Below are positions 22,121 through 35,591 of a stretch of DNA of 64,000 nt, piece after piece. Position numbers and translations under genes: made by a program. Location: contig CAJNOI010000138.1 in assembly GCA_905250115.1 (NCBI GenBank), positions 124,001-188,000 of the forward strand, given 5' to 3'. Within the stretch, counting starts at the first letter, position 1, and the number at the start of each line of letters is the position of its first letter. The notes under the pieces are model-generated. The model made no database searches. It was not told the origin of the DNA and worked only from the letters and a program-made list of their open reading frames with translations. Source of the DNA: Adineta steineri. Taxonomy: Eukaryota; Rotifera; Eurotatoria; Adinetida; Adinetidae.

Positions 22121-24269
22121 GATTTTTTCTTATCTTTGAAAATTACAGTATATTACTTACGTTTTCATGAGATTAAATTTCGTTGAAAATCCTCCTTTCA
22201 AGCAATATGTTGTTTATTCTTAAAGTTTTTTCTTAATGTTTCTGATAAATAAAAATTAAACTTGTAATATTTATTAGTAAAAAAACATCTTTCATAATAA
22301 GTATAGTTATACATATGCATATTCTTCGTATTTTGATACAAAATGATATATATTGTCACATAATTCTATAATTATATAATTTTTCATTGAAAACTAAACA
22401 TAGTATTCAAGTACTAACAATACTTATTACAAGATATTATAGTGGTACAAATCTTGATCTAGTAATTTTCATTTTGAATGTGTTTTTAAATAATTTCATG
22501 TATATATAACAACGAAATATTGTAATTTATTATTATAATAATCATCATTCAAGTTTATTGTACAAGTTGCACAGTGCAATCTCAGTGATACTTCGATTCT
22601 TATGTCTCTTCTTGATAAAATTATATATATAGTTGTTTCACAATTAAATACATTATTTGATTCGTTACGTTAATTAAAAGATATTGTGATTATTTAGTAA
22701 ATTAAAAGAATTTATTCAATGAATATTAAAAAAGTAGCAATTACAAAAAGATTTATTTCTGCTACTAGTGAAGAACACAAAAAATCATTCTTTCTGTTTC
22801 GATTTCTTTTGTCATCTTGTCATAAAACTGGAATATACATGTGCTATTACGCATATACATCACATTTTTCTTGAAATTACTACATAATAATATATTAACA
22901 CCAAGAATTAGAGCAACATAAATTAATGTGTTTGTAAGATAATTAGAGAAAGCTAAAAACAATGAAAAAAAACCGTTTCATATTTAGCAAATTAAAAAAT
23001 AAATTATGTGTCAATTACTTCCGATATTTATGTGTAAGAAACAATTGCGTACATTTTTTTTTGGTGTATCGACAATAACAGAAAAACAAAAAACCTTAAA
23101 AAAAGAAACAATAAAATTAATCTTTCAGTTGATTTCTTTCTATAACTCTTTTTAAAATATATCATGTTCATGAATCTTCACTTATCTTTAAGGAATATAA
23201 CAACTGTATGAATTTATGAAAGTTGTATTAAAATAGAATGTATCACAATTTAATGTCATATATTGTAATAGAAAACGATGTTATAGTCTATGTAAATTTG
23301 TTCACTGCTCAGACATGTGAAGAAGTTGATTAAAACCTAATCGATTTTGAACGGCTACATCATAGAATCTAGCTGTCTGATACTAATTAAAGTAAAAATG
23401 TCATAGTCTTTTAAATATTCAGACAGAGAATAGTCGAGCGTTAAATTGTAAGATTGAATCATATTTTGACGATGTATCATATATTTAACATTAAGTTTTA
23501 CTGTGTGATATGATCTGGAAGATCATAATATTCTGATGTAGAATATATGACATTAATAAACACTTTTAAACGATGGTGTTTATTATTCTACTTTTGTTTC
23601 CATAGCATATACAAAGGAAAAAAAGAATCTTTTTTTCTTATTTTTAAAAAACTACCTCTTCTTTTTCTTTACATATTCATTTGCACTCAATCTCATTTAA
23701 AGAGCGTTCGTTTAATTTTGTTATTAACTTAACTTTTATCATATGTTAAGAATCGATATCAATTCAGTACATAAGTATGAATAAATTCATAGTAACTAAA
23801 CGTCCTTTGAGAGAAAAAATACAGCACATGATATATAGTTAGTAGCTGTCAGTTTTCTTTGGAAATCTTTTTGTTATAGGTAGAGTTATGATAAACATTA
23901 TTATCAAGATACACAACGATATAAACATTAGAACTATTTACCATAGATTAGAATAATAGTATTTCACCAATTGTTTGAGATGTCTAGAGCCTTAGCTAGT
24001 TATAATAAGGAAAGATATAACTTCACAGATGGATGAACAAGAAAGGATATCGTTAGTAAAAGTAAAAGTAGAAAAGCAATTCTGCAAAGATATATTCAAC
24101 AGTTAAGGAGTTTCCGTAGTTTCTAAAATATTATTGCACTCCATCGAACCCTCTTTTCAAAAGCCAATATTTTTATATAGATTCAAACGACGATAAATAT
24201 TTTTAAGGTTTATGTATAGAATTCAAAACTTATGTTTGTATTTTTAGATATAAGTGAATTCTTCATATC
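22121..24269. other. Long intergenic region
   Basis: About 2.1 kb, very AT-rich. Open frames here (for example minus 22765-22962, plus 23547-23732) are short and low-complexity, with no recognisable family. I see no tRNA-like or other structured RNA. Confidence 0.6.
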
Positions 24270-25949
24270 ATGATGTTTCTATCTATTCTATCAATACTAT
24301 TGTTGTCAAATATTCCGACGATAATTACCATACGTTTGAGTTGTTATCCAAATGCCAGTCTTGTTTTATCTTCGACTGCTGTGCTTCATAATAACTTAAC
24401 ATTTCAAGATTGTCAATGTTTGCTTGTTCAACTAAATATTTTAGGCTTTCAATATAATTACAATGACCAATCTTGTTATACATTTGGTAATGATTCTTCT
24501 CTAGCAAATATTCGATTCACTATTAATTCTCAAGTATGCTTTATCAATCAAACGACAACAGTAGGTTGCTAACAATATCGTTAGGTTTCCTCATATAATT
24601 AAAAATTCTTTAACTGTTGTTTAAAGTAGTATATGATATTAAAAAGCATATTTTTTTTTTCATTTACTATTTTAAAACAAACTCACATGAATTAGATAGA
24701 CTTTATGAGAATCAGAATTTGTGAGAATTTTAAACTTCAGATTTTCGTTTCAGACACATGTATTTCATTCAATTTATGTCCATAACTTTTTCTCCAGTTC
24801 TTATATCATTCAAAGTAAAAATAGTCTGTCTAAGGTATATCTGTAGAGCATTAGGATTTGATCGAATGAGTATTTCTCAAATAAATTTAACAGTTGCCCT
24901 GCTCAAGAAGTATTACATTCATTTATTACAATCCATTTAAAAAGTTACCATAATCGTTATTCGTCTGTTACTCATTAATAAATTAATATTTTCCATTATT
25001 ATTATTAAACTTAAAATTTAGCTACGTCAAGAAAATTAGTCATTAAACTAACCGTATATTATATAAAATAGTTGCATTCTCAAAAATGTCCTGTTACAAA
25101 ATTTAATGTAGGATCATATTTCATGACATCTTACTAATATTAAAAAAAATGAAACATAAAATCTTGTAATCTCTATAGGTTGATTATTGAACTTCTTCAT
25201 CCTTACTTGTAAAAGGTGCTATATGAAACGGATTATTCGATAACTAATATCTATGTAATATATTGGAGTATAATATTATTAGAATTTAAATAACATGATT
25301 ATTCATAGATATCTAGGATTAAAAGCTATGACAGACTTCATCAATGAACTTCTATCATTCGTATGAATTTTGAAAGACCTAATTACATTTATTATTTATA
25401 GTTATATTCCTCAACAACCATACCCTCAACAGTGATACCCTCAACAGCTATAGCCTCAACAACTATNNNNNNNNNNTACCCTCAACAGCTATAGCCTCAA
25501 CAACTATACCCTCAACAGTGATATCCTCAACAGCTATAGCCTCAACAACTATACCCTCAACAGCGGTAGCCTCCACAGTACTACCATCTTCTCCTACTAA
25601 AGTGGCAACATCAGTAACAAACGGTAATTATTATGTCCAAGAACAATTGTCTTTTACTAATAGTATTACTTTATCATCTCTTTTAATTACTATTACTGTA
25701 CCAACAATCTCTGGTATGTCCAGTCCAGCTTCTTCTGCAAACTTCCCGGGTAACACCGTATCCTTAGCAATCAGTACTACAGCTGCTAGTTATATATATA
25801 CATTTCAACTTATTAATGGACAGACACTTGCAGCTAGTAACTATCAACTATCTGTTCAATTTAATTTGAATGGTATTTCTAGATCTACCACTAATGATAC
25901 ATATACAATACAAATAAATTCTTATCAACCAGTTTATGGACATTTTTAA
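24270..25949 (+). CDS. Secreted Cys-containing protein with Ser/Thr/Pro repeat linker and beta-sandwich-like C-terminus
   Basis: Exon 1 (24270-24560, donor GTAGGT) joins in phase to exon 2 (25402-25949). The N-terminus has a signal peptide (MMFLSILSILLLSNIPTIIT) and a Cys-containing module with TFQDCQCLLVQ and DQSCYTF, PAN/apple-like in feel. A mucin-like linker of repeated five-residue units (IPSTV, IPSTA, IASTT) follows. The last ~110 residues (from NGNYYVQEQLSF) resemble a carbohydrate-binding-like beta sandwich seen in many secreted bdelloid proteins (my recollection, unchecked). A 10-N gap inside the repeat puts the two halves of exon 2 in different frames, so the gap length is wrong, not the gene. 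Several N-glycosylation sites (NLT, NDS, NQT). Probably extracellular. Confidence 0.6.
25402..25590 (+). repeat. 15/45-bp coding minisatellite with N gap
   Basis: Tandem 15-bp units (ATACCCTCAACAGTG, ATACCCTCAACAGCT, ATAGCCTCAACAACT) form 45-bp higher-order repeats that encode a Ser/Thr/Pro linker. Ten N at 25467-25476 interrupt the array; the true copy number is unknown. Confidence 0.9.
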
Positions 25950-25967
25950 TTCAATATATAACTTTAT

Positions 25968-26573
25968 TTATTCAAATAGATTGTAAATTCCATCTAAACA
26001 TTCATATTCATAATCATTCATATAAATATTTGTAAAAATTTTAAAACCAATTTTTTCATAAAATCTTATAGCTCGTTTATTATGATGTAGTACACCACCC
26101 CAAAGAATAATACGTTCTTTACCCATTTGTCGTGCAATAGTTTTTATTTTCTCAAATAACCAACAACCTAGATGACGATTTTGATATTCATCACTAATAC
26201 ATGGACCAAATCTTATGTCAGTTATTTCATTTAATTTAATATTATATTTTTCTTCAAAACGTTTTCGATCATCTTCAACAATAGATAAACTAAATTCAAA
26301 TAGAGCAATAATTGTTTCATTATTAATTAGAGCAATAAGACGTAATTTATCATAACGATTAATTGCAAAACATAATTGACGAGCTTCATCGATATCATAA
26401 CTATTACGAGTAGAAAACTGACGTGTTTGTTCACTTAGATTTTCGAGAAATTTACTTAATTTTATATCATCAGTTCTTAATAATGGACGAAAATAAATTA
26501 AAATTCCTTGAAAACAATCACAACTACTAATCAATTCAGGATTTTGATCAATATCATTCAATGTAAGTGTCAT
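25968..26573 (-). CDS. GNAT-family N-acetyltransferase
   Basis: A single-exon 201-aa protein. The GNAT fold is visible: substrate-side N-terminal half, then DIRFGPCISDEYQNRHLGCW with the acetyl-CoA loop (Q-N-R-H-L-G in place of Q/RxxGxG/A), the ERIILWGGV strand, and NKRAIRFYEKIGFKIF, the usual Y-x-K-x-GF near the C-terminus. It would acetylate an amine on a small molecule or protein; the substrate is unknown. No targeting signal. It lies 177 bp downstream of RNF170 on the same strand. Absence of introns, unlike most neighbours, would fit acquisition from bacteria or fungi, but a short gene may simply lack introns. Confidence 0.8.
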   Translation of the reverse strand: MTLTLNDIDQNPELISSCDCFQGILIYFRPLLRTDDIKLSKFLENLSEQTRQFSTRNSYDIDEARQLCFAINRYDKLRLIALINNETIIALFEFSLSIVEDDRKRFEEKYNIKLNEITDIRFGPCISDEYQNRHLGCWLFEKIKTIARQMGKERIILWGGVLHHNKRAIRFYEKIGFKIFTNIYMNDYEYECLDGIYNLFE

Positions 26574-26750
26574 TAATCGTAGAAAGAGATCTCGTTTTTT
26601 TTTCTTCTGGATTTTCTATGAAACAGATTAATAAACAAGAATAACAGCAACAAAGAAAAAAGAAAATTTATAATAAGAAGTTACACATAAATATAAACAT
26701 GTACCGTCGAAGATAATACAAAAAAAAGATATCTTTGTCTATATAAGATA

Positions 26751-27800
26751 TTAACTGCGAGATAAAAACTCTCTATAAGCGATAATAATATAGAGTGCAG
26801 CACATAATATGATTAAAACATCATCAAATAAACCAAGAAAACCGAGAATACTTTCTGGTAAAATGTCCAATGGTGAAATAATATATGCAATTACAGTGAA
26901 AAATATAAAAATAATCCGTAAACGATACGCCCAAGCTATACTTTGAAAAGTAAATATTTGTCGAATTATATAGGGAATTAACACAGGTATATCAGAAATG
27001 TATTCACGAAACTATAAATATAAAGAATTTTTAATTAGTTCAATAATAAATAAAATAAAATTTTACCGATCTTGGAGCACCAGAAAATCGTCGATTAAAA
27101 TCTCGAACATCATTTATGACCGTTTGACGATCTCCATTATCTGGTGATGTTTCTTCATCAGTAGTAAAACATGTAAGAAGGACGGTGACCTAGAAAATAT
27201 TAACATTTATTAAATGAAGATCACCGTTAAAACTTAAGAAAGAAATACATACCGATTGTCGACATACTGGACATTTCATTCCACTCATCCAATTCGCTTG
27301 ATATTTCCAAAATGTAATTATACAATTACCTAAATTAATATATATATTATTTGTTTGTTTTTCTTCAATTAAAACTTGTACAAACCACAAAATAAATGTC
27401 CACAATTTGTTTCAACACTTAATACTGATGAATCACTAAGACAAATTGGACAAACATCATGACGAGGTCGACCAGTAAGTGCTGATGGTATTATTCCATT
27501 AGCTGTATTTGCTTGAGCATTTTGTTGAGCACGTTCACGTAATATTTCAACATCTTGTCGATTATCTGGATGAATATTTGTATTACGTTCACGACTAATT
27601 TAATAAAAAATTTGACAAAAATGAATTTTACAAATATAATAATTTTACTTTGAATAATAAACCAAAAGACCAATTAGACTTAATGTAAAAACAAATAAAA
27701 GTATTGCATCATCACTGATACCTTCAATATATGTCGGATTATTAATCGAATATGTTTCTGTTGATACACTATTCTTCGCAAAAGGCCAATACCACGGCAT
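26751..27800 (-). CDS. RNF170: RNF170, ER membrane RING E3 ubiquitin ligase
   Basis: Five exons (27800-27649, 27594-27386, 27329-27253, 27189-27067, 27011-26751) give 273 aa. N-terminal membrane segment (DAILLFVFTLSLIGLLVYY), RING finger CPICLSDSSV...CGHLFCGNCIITFW...CPVCRQS, and a C-terminal DUF1232-type pair of membrane helices (FIFFTVIAYIISPLDILPES, then LFDDVLIILCAALYIIIAY). This is the RNF170 plan; in mammals it ubiquitinates activated IP3 receptors at the ER for degradation. The start ATG lies four bases after a CATTTAG acceptor, so the 5' end is probably trans-spliced or follows a UTR intron. All RING cysteines and the histidine are present. Confidence 0.88.
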
Positions 27801-27806
27801 ATTTCT

Positions 27807-28349
27807 AAATGTATGAAGTAAATAAGCCACAACTCACGCTTTCATTCGTTCTTTACAAAATGCTTTATTGCATAGATAGGAAAACATATTTTTCCTTATA
27901 CAATGATGACTCATTCTCTATAAACGATACTAATGAGTCATATTGTTATGTATTATTTTTGAAATGATGACATGGTTTTTTTTGTATGAATTAAAACACT
28001 TTACTACCGTAGACTTTTAACTCAAACTGAAAAAAGATAAAAATCGATCTAAAATACATGTATATATATAGAAGCAAGTCATTCTAATTGTAAATGTTGA
28101 ACAAAGAGAGGTAAATCAAATGTTATATATTTTTTATATTTGTTTTTTTTTATATAAAGCCACAAACGTTAACTAAACTGCATTGCTCTCGTTGATGATT
28201 TGTTTATAAATTCTTTTTTCGGTATAAAGGAGGAATAATAACAACGAGGCAATAGAAACTGTTTTCTTCGTCTACAGGGAAAATATGGATAATACAAGAA
28301 AAAAAACTGAAAGAGAAGAAAAAAAAAGAAGCTAGTGTCATTGTATGAT
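27807..28349. other. Intergenic region between CYC1 and RNF170
   Basis: About 540 bp: 3' region of cytochrome c1 and 5' flank of RNF170, both on the minus strand. Contains T-rich and A-rich runs; no gene seen. Confidence 0.6.
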
Positions 28350-30205
28350 TTAATGGTCTTTTGGTTTGGGTCTGTAGAAAGCAATTTTGCGTGATTTCAG
28401 TGATGCCCATTTGACACGTTTCCAATGATAAGATATAACAACCAAAGGAACAAATATAAGAACAGCTTTAATAGCTAATTTTTTACGTTCATCATGGTCA
28501 CGTTCGGCAGTCCATTTAAGAAATTCTGTAACATCTTTAGCTAATTGTGCTTCAGTAGCTTTTGTTCCATCCGAATATTCAAGTTGATCATCATACAATT
28601 GTTTAGCCATAGCAATCCAACCACCACTAAAATATGGATTGTAATGAAGGTTTGGTTCACCTTTAACGCCAGCTGGTGGATCTTGATAGCCGGTTAATAA
28701 ATTAAATATGTAATTACAGCCGTCCTCACGACCTAAAAATAAATAAATTAGTTTTTTTTATTATAAAGATTCCAGTCATATCTAAAGTCTAATAAATTTT
28801 ATACACATAGTTCAGTATGGAATCTATTCTTTTACGTAGACGTTATAAGTTTATAATACAAGTAACGCTCGTCGAAGGACTAGCTTAGCTCTTTTTTGTA
28901 GAAATGGTGTTCTACAATGCTACGGGATCTTTTGCTTGTATAACTTGCAAAAACTAACATCAGATTCGTGTTCCCCGATCTCAAATAACGTTTCGTCAAA
29001 TCTTATATCAAAAAAAATGTTTTCGGCAAAATATTGGTCCTTTGTCTAGAAACGGTTTTTTCTTAAAGAATTTTAAAAAACTAACATCAGATTCGAAGTC
29101 CCTGCGTCGAAATATCTCTAGAAATGTCTTTTCTGACAAAGTGGTCGTCGATGTTTTTTTGACCCTGTGGACAAGCAAGCAAACAAACAATTTATGTTTA
29201 CTGGACTCTTCTCTACGACAAAGAGGATATATTGAATTCAAACTTTTATTGTTTTTAAAAATAATTGAGATATATCTAAATGTACTATTCATTTTATTTT
29301 TCCTCTTGAAAATCGTTTATATAGTTAAAAAATAGTTAATTTCTGTTCACTATCTAACATATGAGGAATTAAGTTGTTATTATGTCACTATTACAAGGCT
29401 CTATTAATAAAATGTTCTCAAATGATACTAAAACAAAAAATATTTCTAATTACAGTCTGTTTTATTATCAGTTTATATAAATTCATGATATCAAACTGTA
29501 GAAATATCCTCTCATAAGTCCTGAAAGATGTCGTAGATACTATTAGTCATTTTTTCTATTAAACTAAATTTATTATTATCATTTTTATACATACCAAGTG
29601 AGATAAGTGAAAGATCCGGTGGTAAAGCTCCAGCATTTCCTGCTTTAGCTGCCTAAAATATATACATATATATAGCAATGTTTAATTCGTAGTATAAAAT
29701 AATTTAAAATACTAACCTTATCATTAGGATAAGGTGATGGTAAATAATCCGTAAGTTTACCAGGCCGTTGAAACATATTACCTTGATCATCTGGTCCATC
29801 AGTAATTTGATCTTGAGCAGCAATTGTTTTAGCTTCTTCTTCTGTATGCGTAACACCAACCAAGTGACGATAAGCAACAAATTTCAATGAATGACAAGCT
29901 GCACAAACTTGTTTATAAACTTCAAAACCACGACGTACAGAACCATGATCAAGTGAATCAAATGGACCACGAAATGACCATGGTAATGGAACTAAATGTG
30001 CTTTATTACCCGATGCATGAACAGCTTGAGAATAAGCCCAAGCGTAACCTAAAGCACCGGTTGTTAAAAGACCACCACCTAATTGATATGCAAGACGTTT
30101 CCATCGAACTGATGTTTGAGTGGATGAAGAAGATGCATTACGAAGAATATAAACTAATACTTGATGATTTTGCCGACTTGTTCGACATAAAATTGTTGAT
30201 GTCAT
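28350..30205 (-). CDS. CYC1: Cytochrome c1, haem protein of respiratory complex III
   Basis: Three exons (30205-29717, 29652-29595, 28732-28350) give 309 aa. The N-terminus is a mitochondrial presequence followed by a hydrophobic stretch (YQLGGGLLTTGALGYAWAY). The haem-binding motif is CAACH in FEVYKQVCAACHSLKF. Other family segments are YRHLVGV, LPSPYPND, ALPPDLSLI, NYIFNLLTGYQDPPAG and NPYFSGGWIAMA (Met ligand). The C-terminal anchor is AVLIFVPLVVISYHWKRVKW. It passes electrons from the Rieske protein to cytochrome c at the inner membrane. The second intron is long (862 bp), the other 64 bp. The in-frame ATG at 30205 is preferred over an upstream TTG. Confidence 0.95.
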
Positions 30206-30970
30206 TATTATGTACTGTAATTCCAATTAGATGGTATCTATCACATGGAAAAACAAAATCTTAAAATATAAGAAGATTTGAGTAGAAGAAAAAAAAGAAA
30301 AAGAGAAACGAATATATGTTTACGATTACAACGTTAGCTAGGATCTTCCATCGATTGGTATTATTAAACTCCTAATGAATCGATTTATGTCGCTGTTTTA
30401 TAAGAATAATTAATATGAAAATTTTTATTAGAACTATGTTGAAAATTTATTAAATTAAAATATGTATAAATATGAATTTATAAATGAAAGTAGATGGCGC
30501 TAATAATTCAGGTTTGACTGATTTAATAGTATAAACCAATAGATTTTGTATTGTTGTCTTCTTTCCCTTTCTCTTTGGTTTGTTTGACGCAGTACTGTTC
30601 TAGTTTTCTCTTTTGGAGACATTTCTGTAAGGTATATTGACTTTTTTCAAAGCATTTTCATAGAAACCACTATAATGAATCATCCTGTTGTATACAAAAT
30701 CGTTTAATTATATTCAATATGTGACTAGTATAAATTGTTCAATAATCAAATATTTATATATTAGACCAATTATAATACGAGCATATGTCCACTACTTTAA
30801 TATATTATAGTGTTTTATTTAAAAGAAAGAAATAGTTTGTTATTTGAAAATTTGTGAATAAGAAAGTATAAAGCAAAGTAGAGTTTGATCTATGAATGAC
30901 GAGTGTCATTTATTTTTCAGTCTTGATAGGATATATATTTTCAATCATCTCAAATCTATTTTAGAATAAA
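30206..30970. promoter_or_regulatory. Divergent region CYC1 / FAM120-like
   Basis: 765 bp between two divergently transcribed genes, presumably holding both promoters. Splice acceptor-like AGs lie close to each ATG: 30216-30215 on the minus strand for CYC1, 30963-30964 on the plus strand for the FAM120-like gene. No TATA box stands out. Confidence 0.4.
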
Positions 30971-33900
30971 ATGGTGATTGGCGTTAGTAATATACTCGAC
31001 TGTCTCGAGTTAAATACGCCGTTTCATAAACGTGATATAGAAGAATTAATTCGTAATCAACGTCAAAATACGATTGACACAAATCCATCAAGTCAACTTC
31101 ATCATCTTATAATTGATGTTGATACAACATTAGAACGTCTTTATGGTGGTTTTTATCCAGATTGGTTAGCTGGTGGTGAATGGTCACATCTTTATTCTTA
31201 TGTATTATCATTACTTAAAACATGTCAAGAATTATCGCTATGTCTTATATTCTGTTTCGATGGTACGATCTATCGTTGTGGACAATCTCAATGGTATTAT
31301 GAACAAATTCAACAACGAAAAAAAGTTAATCAAATATTTAAACATTTAAAACAAAATAAATCAGGTTTACCACGTCATCATCTATGGTTATCTCCACCTT
31401 CATTTCAATTATGTTTAAGAACAATTTTACGTGAATTAAATTCTCCACATTTAATTATGTATCAAACATGGGGTTATGGACAATGTCAACATCAAGAACA
31501 AGTGAAAACATATGCTAAACAATATTATCAAAGTTTAATTGGAATTGTATCATCTGATATTGAATTTTTATTTTCAACAAAATTAGATGAAAATAATATT
31601 TTATTAAGATATTTTTCCTCAAAACATTTTAAATTATCATTAAAAGGAAAATTAACACTTGTGGAAATTAAACTAAGCCAATTAAAAGATAAATTTTCTC
31701 TTGATAATAAACAATTTTCTCTTCTTCTATCATTATTAGGTAAATTAAATAATATATCTATATATAATTACTTTTCTTTTCTCTATTAAAGGTAATCATA
31801 TTTTATCCGATAGTGATTTAATACATTTTCATACTGATCTACTGCATGATCAAGATTTTACAACACCTTCATCAAAACGTATTTTAACTGTAAGTTTGCA
31901 TTGTTGATGAAAAAATACTATCGAATTTAATCATGATTTCTAAAATTCGTTTTTTGTTTATAGAAAACTAATGGAACTGTTTCATCTTCAGTTGACGAAC
32001 CGTCTATATCAGAAAATAAAACGGACATATGCTCTCCTGATAATAATACTCTTGATACAAGTGAAGATCATCAACAAACATCACCAGTACATTTTCCTAC
32101 ACAATCACGTTCTAACGGAACTAATTCTTCGATTAATTCAACAGTTGATCAACTTATTCCACGACTTATTGATTATATTAAAAAACAAAATATTGAGAAT
32201 GATATCGATTTTAATTTTATTACTAGTCAAGTTTTTAAGTAAAAGTTTTGTCTTTTTGTAAATTTTTAAAAATAGTTTATCTTTCATATATATATAGGCA
32301 TTTAACAGATGATGAAACACGTAAAGTTAAAACACAATTATTAATTGATTCATATGAATATTATTTAAAAGCACTTATCGAAAGTCAATCAGTAACAGAT
32401 TCAAATGAAACAACAGATACTTCTACAACGTCTTTCTCTTCTAATTTTTCTTCTAGTCAAGGTAAGATATTATTTACAAATATAACTATGACACTAAAAT
32501 TCTGATCTGTTGTATTGAGAAAGATATAGCAGAAAGAGAGTGTACATGTCTCTATTGTATAGATTACATGGTAAATATTTCTCTGATCAAAGATGGTATT
32601 CGATAAGATATATTTTCCATGTTAAAGTGACTTCAGTACTAAACATATTTTCTTACCTTTTCTCTATTTCAGACCACATGAATTCTATCTAGCCGACAAC
32701 CTTAATCTCTTTTTTTTATAAGTCCGATTTTGAATCAATTTTTCTTTTAGTACCAGTGAACAAGTCAGATGATAATTTAATGTTAGAAAATTGTTCAGGA
32801 GTGAATATTGAAGTAGTACGTACTGCTTTTAATTTACATAAACAAGGCTTAATGATGCCATGGATCTTTCAATGTCTTTATAAAGTATATATATATTTAT
32901 TATTTTCTCCTTAAGTTCATTAAACTATTTTTAATAAATCTGTAGCATGAAATAACTTTTCCAGTAACAATTGAACCAGAAATGTGCAATACAATTCCAA
33001 GTGTTTGTGAGTTTTATCGTCCAATACGAAAATATCTTTATTCAATTTTATTCGATAATAATACAATAATACGTGAACAAGTTTATAATAGTGAACATGG
33101 ATCTTATTTAACAGAAATTTTATGTGAACAATTACCATTAAAACCTACAATTGAACAACTTTGGTTTGGTACAAATCCAGATGAAGATCGACAATTACGT
33201 ATGAAAACACTTCTACAATCATTATATTATTGTGATTTACCGAAAATTTATTCAATTTCACATGATTATTTTCTTTTTACTTGTATATTACGTTATATAT
33301 ATATGGAATTTTTTCGTTATTCATCTACATCAGCTATTTTACATACATATGAATTAATTGCATTTATTTCTCAAGCTGTTTTAATAACAGAATTACAACC
33401 TAAACCATTAATGAATTTACAATCAACTAATTTTTCTAATCAATATGATCATATACAAATAACAAATTATGAAACTCGTCCAATACAATTGGCACATTTA
33501 TTTATGCGAGGTTTTGAAACAATTATATTTGCTAATGAAGTATGTGGCGCACCAATACATCCAAAATATTGTTGTCCATCACATTTTTTCAATGGAAAAT
33601 TATTTCATCAGAAATATTTACAAGCTCAATATTATCAACAAAATCATGATTTAATGATGATCTTGTGTGATGGAAATGTAAGAAAAGCAATGAATCTATA
33701 AATAATGTTTTATGACCAGGAATGCACTTCGAAAGCATTGTGATTGTTTCGATCTAATTTTCTACAGTTCTATTACACTTTTATAATAATATGAAAGATA
33801 ATCAATGATTACTATTATTTCTTTTATCCTAGGTGCATTGCGCACAAGTTGCTTCACAATTACTTGATGCTGTACTCGATCGAACACTCAGTGATAATTC

Positions 33901-35254
33901 TCATCATACTCCAATGCAACAACAATATCAATATGTTGCAGTACCACAACAACAGCAGCAACAACAACAACAACGTGTGTTAAAATATCCATCTCGACAA
34001 GTACAAGCACAAACACTTTTAGCAAATTCTACACGTCCGCCTGTGCGCACTAATATTAAACAATTAACGACAAATAATTTTAATAATCAACAACAAACAC
34101 CTTTAACGAACTATCGTCAACAACAACAACCACCACCACCAGTTAAACAAGCCGGTCACATGAGAAATGGTGGAACAAAAAATAATAATAATGGTAAGTA
34201 AAGTCACCTATAGCTTTTTATTTTACAATGAATCTATATTCTTTCAGCTACTCCATTCATTAAAAAAACTCATCAACAATCAACAAAATTTAATATTCAT
34301 ACACCAACAAATATGAATTTTGTATCACAACCACAACCACCACCACAACAACAACATTCATTATCAGTTGATCAATGGGCTATTCCAGTAACGCCAACAA
34401 TACCTTCAAATCATTTATCGATGCAAACACAACTTCACCAATCTTGTGCAATAAATAATATGCAACCTATGTCTCTTCAACATCAGCATTCATTAAATAA
34501 TAAGTAAGATATTTCCTATAGTTTTTTTCATTATTTGACTAATATTCTTCTCATTAAGTTTTATCAATCCTCTTGATGAGCAATTCGTTCATCTTCAAAT
34601 TCATCCACCATCTGTTATGGCAGCGCCAACACCAATTCAATATTCTCATCCAACACCAATGATAAATCCCCATATCCCAATAGCAACATATAGTCATCCT
34701 CACCCTCATCCATCACCCTATACGATTCCTAATGGTCCATTATTTTATCAACCATCACCATCATTATCAACAGGTAATTTTCAACAACCTATAGTAACAC
34801 CATATCATCCTCATCAATCTCAAATGTTACCCGGTCTTCCACCGCATGCACCTATTGCTCCACAACGAACAGTTAATTTTACAACAACAATTCCAACAAA
34901 TACTAATACTAATAATTATCAACAACAACACCAACAACAATCACAACGTCTTTCACCAAATTCAATTCAAGCACAAGAAATGAATATACAAGAATTACAA
35001 CAACGTATTCTTGAACAACAAAAACATCAACCAACACCAATATTAATTCAACGGCAAATAAATAGAATACCAACTAATGATTATACCCCGTAAGTTATAA
35101 ATATTTGTTTTAAACTAAAAATTTCTTTATTTTATAAATATTTAGATACGATATTCATCGATCAATGTCAAATAATGGAATTGCAATACCAATACAATCA
35201 TGTCATCATCCGTCCATGATTGCCGAACATCAACAACGACTTCATGGTCATTGA
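30971..35254 (+). CDS. Constitutive coactivator of PPAR-gamma-like protein (FAM120A/B family)
   Basis: Ten exons (30971-31739, 31792-31889, 31964-32238, 32298-32461, 32751-32884, 32946-33677, 33833-34193, 34248-34503, 34559-35089, 35146-35254) give 1142 aa in one frame, close to human FAM120A. The N-terminal third is a PIN/FEN1-like domain: LIIDVDTTLERLYGGFYPDW, LAGGEWSHLYSYV, ILSDSDLIHFH. A middle domain has QLAHLFMRGFETIIFANEVC and FFNGKLFHQKY, as in vertebrate FAM120. The C-terminus is a long Gln/Pro/His-rich disordered tail with a polyQ run near 33950-33975. Vertebrate members are RNA-binding scaffolds; nuclease residues are not all kept in the family. The ATG follows a TCTATTTTAG acceptor by six bases. 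Confidence 0.8.
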
Positions 35255-35591
35255 TATTCGGAACTTTTATTTTTCTTCTTTTAAATCAAATATTTCTCTT
35301 CTTTTTTTTCTTCTTTTACTCTATTATTAAGCAGTCTGTGAGACATTTCTTAACAAAACAAAAAATATTCGAATGATGATTCTAGTTAGATATATACATA
35401 TATAATTTTACATAGATTAGGTGCGGTGATGTGACATGCACACATTTATAAATATACAGATTTTTTTTCTTTTTTTTTTTCGATACTTTTTTTTTCTAGT
35501 ACTGTTGTATTGAAAAAACCACGGGATTCATTCTATAACATTTAATAATAAAGAAAGCTTAAAAAATCGCTTATTGTTTATTTGTTTTAAG
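35255..35591. other. Short gap FAM120-like to TIMMDC1-like
   Basis: 337 bp between same-strand genes. Near its end a long pyrimidine tract closes with TTTTTTTTTCTAG (AG at 35498-35499), a strong splice acceptor 92 bp before the next ATG. Confidence 0.5.

Noticed and set aside
29008-29335. Overlapping open frames on both strands in the CYC1 intron
   Set aside because: Low-complexity translations rich in Phe/Lys, no family similarity; intronic by the CYC1 model.
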